Source: CAZHLD01 sp964533185
GTDB taxonomy: Bacteria; Acidobacteriota; Terriglobia; Acidiferrales; UBA7541
NCBI GenBank assembly: GCA_964533185.1
Contig: CAZHLD010000068.1
Location: 1 to 17,686, forward strand
Direction: 5' to 3'
Length of the DNA: 17,686 nucleotides
This document shows positions 1 through 7,262 of the stretch, piece by piece; within the stretch, counting starts at the first letter, position 1; the number at the start of each line of letters is the position of its first letter. The translations under genes and the position numbers were made by a program. Under the pieces are notes generated by a model. That model saw nothing but the letters and a program-made list of their open reading frames with translations. It was not told where the DNA came from and did not search any database.

Positions 1-853
1 CGGTGAACACGGTGGCCGCCGTTCCGTTGAACCTGACCGCCGTCGTTCCGGCAAACCCCGTCCCCGTCAGCACGCTCTGACTGCCCACCACGCCGCTGGC
101 GGGAGCAAACGAGGTGATCGTCGGCGCGACAATCACGGTGAAGTCCGTCGCGCTCAGCGCCGTCCCGGCCGCATTGGTGACGCTGATCTTCCCGGTGGTC
201 GCTCCCAGCGGCACCGTGGCGGTAATCTGCGTGCCCGAGTTGACGGTGAACACGGTGGCCGCCGTTCCGTTGAAGCTCACCGCCGTCGTTCCGGCAAATC
301 CCGTCCCCGTCAGCACGGTCTGACTGCCCACCACGCCGCTGGCGGGAGCAAACGAAGTGATCGTCGGCACCACAATCACGGTGAAGTCGGTGGCGCTGAG
401 CGCCGTCCCGGCCGGGTTGGTCACGCTGATCTTCCCGGTGGTGGCCCCGCCAGGGGACACAGCAGTGATCTGGGTGTTGGAATTGACGATGAAGGATGAC
501 GCCGGCGTGCCGTTGAAGCTCACCGCCGTGGTTCCGGCGAACCCGCTGCCGGTCAAGGTGACCTGTGTCCCAACAGGCCCGTTGGCCGGCGCAAACGACG
601 AGATCGCAGGGGCGACAATCACGGCGAAGTCGGCCGCACTCTGGGTCGTGCCCACCGCGTTGGTGACGCTGATCTTTCCCGTCGTGGACCCGGCCGGCAC
701 GGTGGCGGTAATCTGCGTGTTCGAGTTGACGGTAAACGTGGTCGCAGGGGTGTTGTTAAACTTCACCGCCGTTGTGCCGGTGAACTTGCTTCCTATAATC
801 GTTACCTGCGTGCCGACTGGCCCGCTCGCGGGGCTGAACGACGTGACGACCGG
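1..853 (-). repeat. 243-base tandem repeats encoding IPT/TIG domains
   Basis: Three complete 243-base units occupy 611-853, 368-610 and 125-367, and a partial fourth occupies 1-124. The period is exact, with no indels between units, so the reading frame is kept. The two leftmost units are the most alike: over the 124 bases that can be compared (1-124 against 244-367) I count 5 differences. The units nearer the N-terminus are more diverged. This gradient indicates recent amplification toward the C-terminus. The true number of repeats cannot be known from this window. Confidence 0.9.
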
Positions 854-2167
854 CGTGCCGGCAGACAGGATGGACAGGTAGTTGTGATAATAAAAATCGA
901 CTTTGTCGTCGGCAGCCAGCACTGTGATGCCGGTGACTGAGTTCACATTCTGCTTAGTTGACGTCGGATTGTTGATATTGATGTCGGTCGTGCTGCGAAT
1001 AAAGGGAGTTCCGAGGTCCGCGACGGTAAACTGGATGTTGTTCAGGCTCGTCTTCTTGTAATAGATCGCTTCCGCACTGCCTGCGCCTGTAATCTGGTTC
1101 CGAGTGAAGAGATACAGCTCTGAATTCTCCTCATCCAACAGGACAATCGGTCGGGTCGGGCTGAACTCGCTGGTATAGGCCGTATAGCTGGTCCAGTCAG
1201 CCGCCGACGTGCAAATGCTGTTGTTGCATGTTAAGAGGACAATCAGAGCGGCCGACCGCGACGTCTTGATCGCGGCAATCACCCGGCCTCCCGCGCCTAC
1301 GGTCGTGGACTTCAGGTTGATATGGTCGTCGGCAGAAAGCGTGTAGACGGCCGCGCCCTGCCAGCTCGCATCGGCATCGCCGTCCACGTGCCCGGCGAAA
1401 TACATCTTGCTGGTGTTCTGGTTGCTCCAGAAAATGCCGATTCGGCCGTTGTAGGCAATCACGGAGGAAATGTCGTCGAGGGCCAGGTTCGCTGTGTCCG
1501 TCACCGGCAGCACGAACGGCGTACCCCAGGTCAGGTCATTTCCGTTCAGGCTGTGATTGACCATGACACGCTGATTTTCCGTGTAGGTCACCCACAGGGT
1601 GCCGAGGGAGTCCTTTGCCAGCACCAGCGTTTCGCTCTTTCCTCCGTTTACCTCCACCGGGAAGCCGGCATCGAGGCTGTACGTTTTTGTGACGGAGTTG
1701 TAGCTGTAGCGGTAGAGCTGTCCTCGCTGGCCGGCGGGAGCTGGCTGTCCGGCATTCTGCGAGTACAACTCGGACACCACATAGAGTTTGTGGATGCCGC
1801 TGTCCCATAGGGCATCGGACCGGGTAAGGGCGCGCGTATCCACCGTCGTCCCGGTGTCTACCCAGTCTTGTGTGGTCAGATCCAGCCGGTAAATGTGGTA
1901 GTCGGTAGCCAGGCTGCTCCACAAAATCCCCCACCAGATCCCGTCGTTCCACCACAATTTACTTTGCGGCTTCTCGCCGGTGATCGTGCCGTCCCCGCTG
2001 TTGCTATAGGAGAAGTCCTTATAGCCGAATTCAATGGGCGTGGACGCCTGTGCGATAGGCACAAATGCCGGCGAGACACAATTCGCCAGCAGCGTGATCA
2101 CCATCAATAAACTACGGATTCTCAATTGGTGGCGCGACAGGAGTGACGGGGTTTTTCGTCTCAGCAT
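1..2167 (-). CDS. Secreted protein with N-terminal propeller-like region and tandem IPT/TIG domains (partial, runs off left edge)
   Basis: The minus-strand frame is open without a stop from the ATG at 2167 to the window edge, 722 codons plus one base. The start has a GAGGG Shine-Dalgarno seven bases upstream (2175-2179). Residues 1-41 look like a signal peptide: a long Arg-rich n-region, a hydrophobic stretch around 19-38, then AQA before Ser42. Residues about 42-438 are rich in Trp and Tyr, with repeated strand-like segments such as LWWNDGIWWGILW and LGTLWVTY. That resembles sialidase/BNR-type propellers, but I do not recognise a catalytic site. From residue 439 there are three full 81-residue IPT/TIG-like Ig-fold repeats and the start of a fourth, with signatures such as SFxPxxGxVGxQ and TQITATVP. 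The likely role is an extracellular structural, adhesive or glycan-binding protein. A 198-base gap separates it from the glycosyltransferase, so it may have its own promoter. The C-terminus lies outside the window. Confidence 0.88.
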   Translation of the reverse strand, partial: MLRRKTPSLLSRHQLRIRSLLMVITLLANCVSPAFVPIAQASTPIEFGYKDFSYSNSGDGTITGEKPQSKLWWNDGIWWGILWSSLATDYHIYRLDLTTQDWVDTGTTVDTRALTRSDALWDSGIHKLYVVSELYSQNAGQPAPAGQRGQLYRYSYNSVTKTYSLDAGFPVEVNGGKSETLVLAKDSLGTLWVTYTENQRVMVNHSLNGNDLTWGTPFVLPVTDTANLALDDISSVIAYNGRIGIFWSNQNTSKMYFAGHVDGDADASWQGAAVYTLSADDHINLKSTTVGAGGRVIAAIKTSRSAALIVLLTCNNSICTSAADWTSYTAYTSEFSPTRPIVLLDEENSELYLFTRNQITGAGSAEAIYYKKTSLNNIQFTVADLGTPFIRSTTDININNPTSTKQNVNSVTGITVLAADDKVDFYYHNYLSILSAGTPVVTSFSPASGPVGTQVTIIGSKFTGTTAVKFNNTPATTFTVNSNTQITATVPAGSTTGKISVTNAVGTTQSAADFAVIVAPAISSFAPANGPVGTQVTLTGSGFAGTTAVSFNGTPASSFIVNSNTQITAVSPGGATTGKISVTNPAGTALSATDFTVIVVPTITSFAPASGVVGSQTVLTGTGFAGTTAVSFNGTAATVFTVNSGTQITATVPLGATTGKISVTNAAGTALSATDFTVIVAPTITSFAPASGVVGSQSVLTGTGFAGTTAVRFNGTAATVFT

Positions 2168-2365
2168 CGGAGTGCCCTCAGTGTGGTTCAAGTTTTGGTT
2201 TGGATCGTGCGGGCCCGTTTGCCCTCGCGACTGCAACCGACCGAGTCCGAGGTCTTCAACTGCTCGAGGTAACGGCTGTCTTGCCTTGCGGAGTGGGGAC
2301 TTACTTCAACTCATTCGTGCGACGGGGAAAGTTCCTCGGCTACCTCCAAACGTAATTACCTAGTT
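2168..2365. other. 198-base intergenic leader before the IPT protein gene
   Basis: This is the largest gap in the window, between the glycosyltransferase stop and the IPT protein start. No reading frame with coding character is visible. On the minus strand it holds short inverted repeats (for example GAGT...ACTC and CCTCG...CGAGG arms), so the leader could fold. I see no convincing -35/-10 pair, no strong hairpin followed by a T-run, and no riboswitch I can name. It is the most likely place for a separate promoter or a processing or attenuation site. Confidence 0.4.
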
Positions 2366-3724
2366 CTATATCTTTCCACCAATGCCAGTTTCCTGGCCCT
2401 GCATTGTAGTGGAATCTTTTCTCCTGGCGGTGGCCCGGAAGAGCTTCGCAAGCCTTTCCGCACTGCGGTACAGGTTGAACTCGCGGATCACCTTTTCTCT
2501 TCCAAGCCGTCCCATGCGCGTGCGCAGCTCCGGATCTTGCAGCAGTTGTTGCAGCGCGTCGGCTAAGTCCGCCGCGTCCCCGGGAGGAGTCAGAAGGCCG
2601 GTACGGCCGTTTTCCACCAGCTCCGGTATCCCCGAGATCGCGCTCGACACCACGGGAAGCCCGCTGGCCATCGCCTCCATCAGCACCACCGGGATCCCTT
2701 CGCGCTTGCCCCGTCGCGTGGGAACGCTTGGGAGCACCATGATGTCCGCGTCGGCCATCATCTGCGCCACTTCCGGACGCGGACGCCCTCCGTGCACCAG
2801 CGCCACGTTTTGCAAACCCGCCCGTTCAATCTGTGCCTCGACCTTGCCTCGCAGCGGACCCTCTCCCACCAGGTCACACACGAAGTCCACGCCTCGGTCA
2901 CGCAGAATTCGACACGCCTCGACGAGATAGGTGTGACCTTTGACCTCTTCATACGACCCTACGCACAGAATGTGCGGCCGGCCATTCTTCGCCTGCCTGG
3001 GTGCGGGCCGGAAGACATTCGGATCCACCCCGCTGTGAATCACGTGGATTTTCCCGCGCACGTCTTCTCCGCACTCTCGGATCATGAGTTCCTTGTTATA
3101 GGAGGAGATCGTCACGGCAAACGCCGCTGCCTCCACTTTCTTGTCCAGCATCCGCCGCTCCACGTGCAGGTCTGAGCCGTGGGCAGTGAAGCTGTAGGGG
3201 ATGCCGGTCAGCCGGTGGATGATCAGCGCAGCCACCGCCGGGTGGTTCGCAAAATGCGCGTGCACCAGGTTGATCCCCTGTTCCTGCATCTCGTACGCAA
3301 ACCGCACCGCCTTCGGGAAGATCCCCAGTGCTCCAAAGAAAAAGTTCGTGCTGCCCCACGCCCCGCGCAGGACAGTGAAGAGCGTCCGGGAATATTCCAC
3401 CGGCTTCCGCCACAGGAAGTGCCACTGTGCCTTCAGGATTGGCAGCGAGAAAAATGGTTGAAAGCGTGCGCGCGGCAGTAACTTGTCAACTTCCGGATGG
3501 GAGACGCTTTGCCGTTCTCGCAGGAGGGGATAGAGTTCGATACGGAGACCGAGCTCTTCCAACGCCAGAATCTCATACAGGATGAAGGTCTCCGTCAGCT
3601 TCGGGAATCGCGACATGATGTAAGCCACTTTCACCGTCGTCGGCTCGGCAGGCATCCTCGTCGCGACGGTCATCGTGCTCTTGGTGCGTTCCGGGGAAGG
3701 CAGGGTGGTTTTCGTTTCGTTCAT
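2366..3724 (-). CDS. Family GT4 glycosyltransferase
   Basis: This is a 452-residue retaining glycosyltransferase of the GT-B fold. The N-terminal acceptor half (about 30-235) has VAYIMSRFPKLTETF, VHAHFANHPA, TAHGSDLH and HSGVDPNVF. The C-terminal donor half has the GSYEEVKGH loop (256-264), LVGEGPLR (285-292) and the EX7E nucleotide-sugar motif at Glu342 and Glu350. The family moves a sugar from a nucleotide-sugar to a lipid-linked or growing glycan on the cytoplasmic side of the membrane. Donor and acceptor cannot be inferred. The ATG at 3724 overlaps the upstream deacetylase stop by four bases (ATGA), which suggests translational coupling and supports this start over Met18 or Met24. Residues 1-29 are low in conservation signals and probably flexible. 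It is the last gene before the 198-base gap. Confidence 0.93.
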   Translation of the reverse strand: MNETKTTLPSPERTKSTMTVATRMPAEPTTVKVAYIMSRFPKLTETFILYEILALEELGLRIELYPLLRERQSVSHPEVDKLLPRARFQPFFSLPILKAQWHFLWRKPVEYSRTLFTVLRGAWGSTNFFFGALGIFPKAVRFAYEMQEQGINLVHAHFANHPAVAALIIHRLTGIPYSFTAHGSDLHVERRMLDKKVEAAAFAVTISSYNKELMIRECGEDVRGKIHVIHSGVDPNVFRPAPRQAKNGRPHILCVGSYEEVKGHTYLVEACRILRDRGVDFVCDLVGEGPLRGKVEAQIERAGLQNVALVHGGRPRPEVAQMMADADIMVLPSVPTRRGKREGIPVVLMEAMASGLPVVSSAISGIPELVENGRTGLLTPPGDAADLADALQQLLQDPELRTRMGRLGREKVIREFNLYRSAERLAKLFRATARRKDSTTMQGQETGIGGKI

Positions 3725-4677
3725 TGGCCTGAGAGCGTTTCCACCACTCGTTGCGCGCGGTGTCGCCAGCTATCCACGTAGGTGCCCAGCCGCATCAGCC
3801 GCAAACGGAAGATCGCCGGCGTGGTCCGGGGCGTGATGTTGGTTCGCCGCAGTTGCAGCGGGTCCGCCAGGTCCAGGTCGTTTTGCCCGTCCTCGGTTGT
3901 CAACGACAGGACAAAACGCTCTTCCCTCATGATGCGCACGATGCCTTCGTTGTAGGACCCGTTGGGATAACAGAAAATCGGCAGGACATTTCCGATCTCG
4001 CGTCGCAGGTCCTCTTGCGAGCAGCGGATCTCCTTGCGCGCCTCTGGCGGCGTCAACTGGGTCAGAAGCGGATGGGTCTGTGTGTGCGCGCCCAGCGTCA
4101 CGCCGTCTCGGGCCAGCTCTCGCAATTCATTCCAGTTGTGTACGGTTCGCTGATCCGTTCGCGCCTCCCCGCAGCGCGCGCAGATCCGGTCCACCAGGGC
4201 CATGGCCTCGGCGTGGGGCATGTCCTTGATGTGCGACTGAATCTTCCGCAGGCTTGCGCGGCGCTCCTCCGGAGTATCGAGCCGCACCTCAATCCTCGTT
4301 CTCCCCAGCACCTTGCGCGACGTCCCCGTAATCGCCTGGTGCAGCCGGTCCCACCAGAACCTCCGTTCCGGTTGCCCCGGATATGCCGTGGGCACAAACA
4401 AAGTCACCGGCAGCCGGTGTTTCCTCAGGATCGGCCAGGCCACTTCTCCAAAGTCGCGGTAGGCATCGTCAAACGTAATCAGCACGGCGCGCGGGGCAAG
4501 ACGACGCCGCTTCTCGATCGCCTCCAGCACCTCGGCCATGGTCACCACGTTGTAATTCTTGGCGAGGTGGGCCATCTGCTCGCCGAACCCGGCCGGTGTG
4601 GCGCTGATCAGCCTCGGATTCAGCGTGGACGAAGCCGCATCGTCGGCCACTCGATGGTAGGTCACTACACGAAGCAC
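3721..4677 (-). CDS. Polysaccharide deacetylase (NodB homology, carbohydrate esterase 4 type)
   Basis: This protein of 318 residues starts at GTG 4677. It carries the NodB-domain landmarks in order: LRVVTYHRVA at the N-terminus, catalytic/metal-binding TFDD (68-71), the metal-binding histidine pair GAHTQTH (His198, His202) and the YPNG loop (237-240). Family members remove N-acetyl, or less often O-acetyl, groups from surface glycans using a divalent metal. No signal peptide is visible, so it may act on a cytoplasmic or lipid-linked intermediate. A longer frame begins at TTG 4722, directly after an in-frame TGA, but has no ribosome site. GTG 4677 has GGGAGG six bases upstream and begins with the usual family N-terminus, so I prefer it. 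Its stop overlaps the next gene's start by four bases. A broken second copy of its 5' end lies at 5504-5578. Confidence 0.92.
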   Translation of the reverse strand: MLRVVTYHRVADDAASSTLNPRLISATPAGFGEQMAHLAKNYNVVTMAEVLEAIEKRRRLAPRAVLITFDDAYRDFGEVAWPILRKHRLPVTLFVPTAYPGQPERRFWWDRLHQAITGTSRKVLGRTRIEVRLDTPEERRASLRKIQSHIKDMPHAEAMALVDRICARCGEARTDQRTVHNWNELRELARDGVTLGAHTQTHPLLTQLTPPEARKEIRCSQEDLRREIGNVLPIFCYPNGSYNEGIVRIMREERFVLSLTTEDGQNDLDLADPLQLRRTNITPRTTPAIFRLRLMRLGTYVDSWRHRAQRVVETLSGQ

Positions 4678-4683
4678 AAACGT

Positions 4684-4689
4684 CCTCCC
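4684..4689 (-). promoter_or_regulatory. Ribosome binding site that sets the deacetylase start
   Basis: GGGAGG on the minus strand, six bases before GTG 4677. No comparable site precedes the longer TTG start at 4722, so this site decides the start codon. Confidence 0.7.
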
Positions 4690-4714
4690 GCCATCCCCTT
4701 GGGAGTGCCCCTGG

Positions 4715-4752
4715 TCGGCCAATCAGTGTTGATCTGCATGCTCAACCGCATA
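4715..4752 (-). pseudogene. Remnant of the 3' end of an APH-type kinase gene
   Basis: In the 109-base gap between the phosphatase stop and the deacetylase start, 38 bases match the 3' end of the intact APH-fusion gene at 5590-5627 in 31 of 38 positions without gaps. Read in the kinase frame they give YAVEHADQH and then a stop, against YAVKHGDQL in the intact protein. The match fades upstream of this block. I read it as the tail of a second, lost kinase gene that once stood directly in front of this deacetylase. Confidence 0.7.
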
Positions 4753-4786
4753 GTTCAGTCGCCGCTCGGATTCGGTGCTCTTGCAA

Positions 4787-5473
4787 TTACGGCTGGCTCG
4801 CACCTGGGGAACCATTCAGTGAACCGAAGCTCGGATTGGAGGCCAACTCCTGTGCAAAAGTCCGGATGTACTCCGTCCGTTCCTGGCGGCGACTCCGCCG
4901 GCCAAGGTTAAAGAAGCTCGGTTTGCCATCGAAGCCGAACGTCTCCATCTCTTTCAGTGCCTGTTCCGGTGTCCACTTCTGCACTGCAATTCGGTACGCT
5001 GCGGTCATCACCCCGGTGCGGTCTTTGCCGGTGCGGCAGTGCATATAGATCATTTTGTCTGGATTGTCCCGGACGAGCGCGAGAAACGTGGCCACTTGCT
5101 CATGGTCGGGCGGCTGCTCAGGCTTCCAAGGGATCCTCACATAGCTCATACCCAGAACCTCAACTCGCCCGGGCTCAGCCAGGGTCTCTTCGTTGTGAGT
5201 GCCGCGAAGGCTAACAACGATTTCGATTCCAAGCTCTTTGAGCTGCACGTAGCCTTTTTCTGTGGGTTGGCCGCCTCGGTACAGTGCGGGCGTGACCTGC
5301 GCAAAATTCTGCACGCCCTTGAGTTCAATCCTCTCCGCCAATGGAGTCGGCGTTCCATCGAAATCAGTCCCTTCTTGCTCGGTAGCGCGATGGAGCACCA
5401 GGCCGAGGAGAAGGATCGCCGCAGCCAGTGCAACTGCGAATGGAAGGAGAGTGCGGAGGCGACCTGTGATCAT
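4787..5473 (-). CDS. Membrane-anchored dual-specificity/tyrosine phosphatase-like protein
   Basis: This protein of 228 residues starts at ATG 5473. Residues about 5-28 form one hydrophobic segment after a short basic n-region, so it is a signal anchor or uncleaved signal, with the catalytic domain likely periplasmic. The domain opens with NFAQVTPALYRGGQPT, typical of Cys-based DSP-like phosphatases, and has the P-loop HCRTGKDRTG with nucleophile Cys146 and Arg152. An Asp in PPDHEQ is a candidate general acid. The family hydrolyses phosphate monoesters on proteins, inositol phosphates or sugars, and the substrate here is unknown. ATG 5482 is in frame but sits immediately against the AAAGGA sequence, while ATG 5473 lies eight bases from it, so the later start is preferred. 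The gene is bracketed by duplicated gene fragments, unlike its tightly packed neighbours, suggesting it was added later. Confidence 0.9.
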   Translation of the reverse strand: MITGRLRTLLPFAVALAAAILLLGLVLHRATEQEGTDFDGTPTPLAERIELKGVQNFAQVTPALYRGGQPTEKGYVQLKELGIEIVVSLRGTHNEETLAEPGRVEVLGMSYVRIPWKPEQPPDHEQVATFLALVRDNPDKMIYMHCRTGKDRTGVMTAAYRIAVQKWTPEQALKEMETFGFDGKPSFFNLGRRSRRQERTEYIRTFAQELASNPSFGSLNGSPGASQP

Positions 5474-5481
5474 TGTTTGCA

Positions 5482-5487
5482 TCCTTT
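5482..5487 (-). promoter_or_regulatory. Ribosome binding site that sets the phosphatase start
   Basis: AAAGGA on the minus strand, eight bases before ATG 5473. It abuts the alternative ATG at 5482, which would leave no spacer. Confidence 0.6.
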
Positions 5488-5503
5488 ACAGCGCATTGAA
5501 CTA

Positions 5504-5578
5504 CTCGCTGAACTCATCCGGTGTGGCGCTGATCAGCCTCGGATTCAGCGTCAACGAATTCGCTCCGTTGGCCACTCG
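5504..5578 (-). pseudogene. Truncated 5' fragment of a second polysaccharide deacetylase gene
   Basis: This 75-base block matches 4579-4653 inside the intact deacetylase gene at 64 of 75 positions, including a 34-base identical core (5518-5551 against 4593-4626). In the deacetylase frame it reads RVANGANSLTLNPRLISATP and then DEFSE and a stop. The intact protein has RVADDAASSTLNPRLISATP and continues. The start codon region is missing: about 50 bases present in the intact copy are gone between 5578 and 5590. The fragment cannot make a functional enzyme. Confidence 0.85.
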
Positions 5579-5585
5579 GTTTCTC

Positions 5586-7259
5586 CTACTCGGCCAATCG
5601 GAGTTGATCCCCGTGCTTGACCGCATACCTCCACAAACTAAAATACCGATTGTTCCTCAGCCACTCGGCAGTTTCCTCTTCCGGTTTCGCTCGCGGCCCC
5701 GCTCCCAACTCGTTCAGCCGCGCGAGGAAATTCGACACGTACCGGCTCCAACAGGCGATGAAGAGCGGTTTCAGGCTCGCCGCCGGCAGCCGCAGCCTCT
5801 CCTGGTACCGCGCCACGTACTGTGGCGCCCATGCCTCCGGCCCAAAAAACGCACCACGAAATGCGTCCAGATATTCTTCGACTTTCTCGGCCCGGCTCCG
5901 CGCAAACGCCAAATACGAAATGAAGAAGAACAGGTCCACCGCAGGCAGCCCTTGCGGCTCGGCCAGCTCCCAGTCCACCACCCCAATCTCCCCGTCCTCG
6001 CCCATCAGGATGTTGGGTGCGCTGAAGTCTCCGTGCTCGAACACCAGCGGAATCTCTATGCTCTCGAGCGGCTTCACCAGCCTTCGCGTCTCGGCGATCA
6101 ATTCTTTCTCTTCATTGGTGACAGGAAAAACTCGCTCGAAATAGTTCAGCGGCCCATTCACCAGCCGCTCAATCGCTCCCCTCGGGTCGTGCCGCCGTTG
6201 GGCAGACGCTTGGTGCACCTCGACCAGCCAACGGATGCCCGCCTCGCCGCACTCTTTCGGCCGCCGCCGCACCACCGCCGGTCTCATCGTGTACCCCACC
6301 ACCGCCGTCTCCAGCAGCAGTTGGCTCCCCCACTGCGCCTCATACGCCAGCACGCGCGGCGCGCTGTCGAATCCGCCCGGACGAATGGCGTGCAAGGCTC
6401 TCAGGTTCGCCACCTCTCGATCCAGCGAGCTCGTTTCATCCGTCAGTCGCGGTGTTTTCGCCACCAATCGTGGCTCCGGGGAGCCCTTGGTAAAGATCAT
6501 GAAGACGGCGTGCCGCGACGCCCGATACGCCGGTGTCGCCACAATCGACGTCAACCCATTCGGCGGCCCATCCTCACCCAGCTCCAGCCGCTCCCAGTTG
6601 CGCCTCACAACTGTTTCCATTGCGTTCATCGACTGCTCCGCCGGGGCTCTCTTCCGCGCGACGATGCTCTGGCACGGCATCAGCCACTTCAGCATTCCCA
6701 GCTTCGCTAGCACGCGTCCGACCAGTTGCACCATCCGTCGCCGCACGCCCCCGTACCTCCGCGATAGCACAAACGTCGCTGCCGACGGTTCACCCAGCGG
6801 AATAATCTCCAGGCAATTCTCGAAGCTCGGCCGGTTCCAGTTCAATTCGATCTGGTCGTATCCGAGCTGCTTCAGCCACGCAACGCAGCTTCGCCTTGAC
6901 GGCCCCCGCCGCCCGCCCGCCACTTCCCAGTACAAGTACCCGCCGGCCTGCAGCACCGAGCTCGCCAGCTCCACCTCGCTCCGTTCGCGCGACCGCAGCA
7001 CCACCACATCAAACTCCCCGGGCACTCCCTCGCCACTCGCGGTCTCGCGTCTGACCACCGTCACCGCCTTGCTAAACTGCTCGAGCGCCTCCAGCAGTGT
7101 GCCCTCCGGTCGGCCCACGTAGGCCACCTCGTGAAGTCTCGGGTCCGGCAGCAGGTACCGCCAGTCCAAACGTCTCGCCGTTTGGAGATCCCGGTCGCTC
7201 CTCTTTCGTTCTCCGTTTGTTCCGGCATTCACCGCGGTGTTTTCAGCGATTGCTTCCAT
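5586..7259 (-). CDS. Rossmann-like (methyltransferase-related) domain fused to APH/ChoK-fold phosphotransferase, copy 1
   Basis: This is a 557-residue protein with two parts. Residues about 30-205 look like a degenerate class I methyltransferase/Rossmann domain (LDWRYLLPDPRLHEVAYVG, FDVVVLRS, LQAGGYLYWEVAGG), without the usual glycine-rich SAM loop. Residues about 225-545 form an aminoglycoside-phosphotransferase/choline-kinase fold: ATP-binding Lys268 in LVAKTPR, Glu282 in the helix, the catalytic loop HGDFSAPN (His409, Asp411, Asn416) and the metal-binding DWE (429-431). The kinase residues are all present, so it should be able to phosphorylate a small molecule or glycan intermediate in the cytoplasm. 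The substrate is unknown. It starts three bases after the O-antigen ligase stop, with no strong ribosome site, and is probably coupled to it. It shares architecture and motifs with 8819-10651. Confidence 0.85.
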   Translation of the reverse strand: MEAIAENTAVNAGTNGERKRSDRDLQTARRLDWRYLLPDPRLHEVAYVGRPEGTLLEALEQFSKAVTVVRRETASGEGVPGEFDVVVLRSRERSEVELASSVLQAGGYLYWEVAGGRRGPSRRSCVAWLKQLGYDQIELNWNRPSFENCLEIIPLGEPSAATFVLSRRYGGVRRRMVQLVGRVLAKLGMLKWLMPCQSIVARKRAPAEQSMNAMETVVRRNWERLELGEDGPPNGLTSIVATPAYRASRHAVFMIFTKGSPEPRLVAKTPRLTDETSSLDREVANLRALHAIRPGGFDSAPRVLAYEAQWGSQLLLETAVVGYTMRPAVVRRRPKECGEAGIRWLVEVHQASAQRRHDPRGAIERLVNGPLNYFERVFPVTNEEKELIAETRRLVKPLESIEIPLVFEHGDFSAPNILMGEDGEIGVVDWELAEPQGLPAVDLFFFISYLAFARSRAEKVEEYLDAFRGAFFGPEAWAPQYVARYQERLRLPAASLKPLFIACWSRYVSNFLARLNELGAGPRAKPEEETAEWLRNNRYFSLWRYAVKHGDQLRLAE

Positions 7260-7262
7260 GGG

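Noticed and set aside
1..853. Direct repeats as a CRISPR array or non-coding satellite
   Set aside because: The unit is 243 bases, wholly coding and frame-preserving, and there are no short repeats with unique spacers.
114..881. Plus-strand frames with repeated valine-rich peptides
   Set aside because: They are the complement of the IPT/TIG repeats. The minus-strand reading gives well-known Ig-fold signatures and is continuous with a start, ribosome site and signal peptide at 2167.
2209..2228. Minus-strand AGGGCAAAC motif resembling part of a cyclic-di-GMP-I riboswitch
   Set aside because: The downstream conserved bases of the second helix junction and the tetraloop-receptor elements are not found in the expected order, so the match is only a short coincidence.
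3751..4911. Long plus-strand open frame of 386 codons, and similar ones at 5262-6710 and 12300-13544
   Set aside because: Each lies opposite a gene with clear family motifs on the minus strand. Their translations are Arg-, Pro- and His-rich without recognisable domains, as expected of antisense frames in GC-rich coding DNA.
4715..5627. Direct repeats as target-site duplication or long terminal repeats of a mobile element carrying the phosphatase
   Set aside because: No transposase, integrase or terminal inverted repeats are present. The repeats are parts of neighbouring genes and have different internal deletions, which fits gene duplication and decay better.
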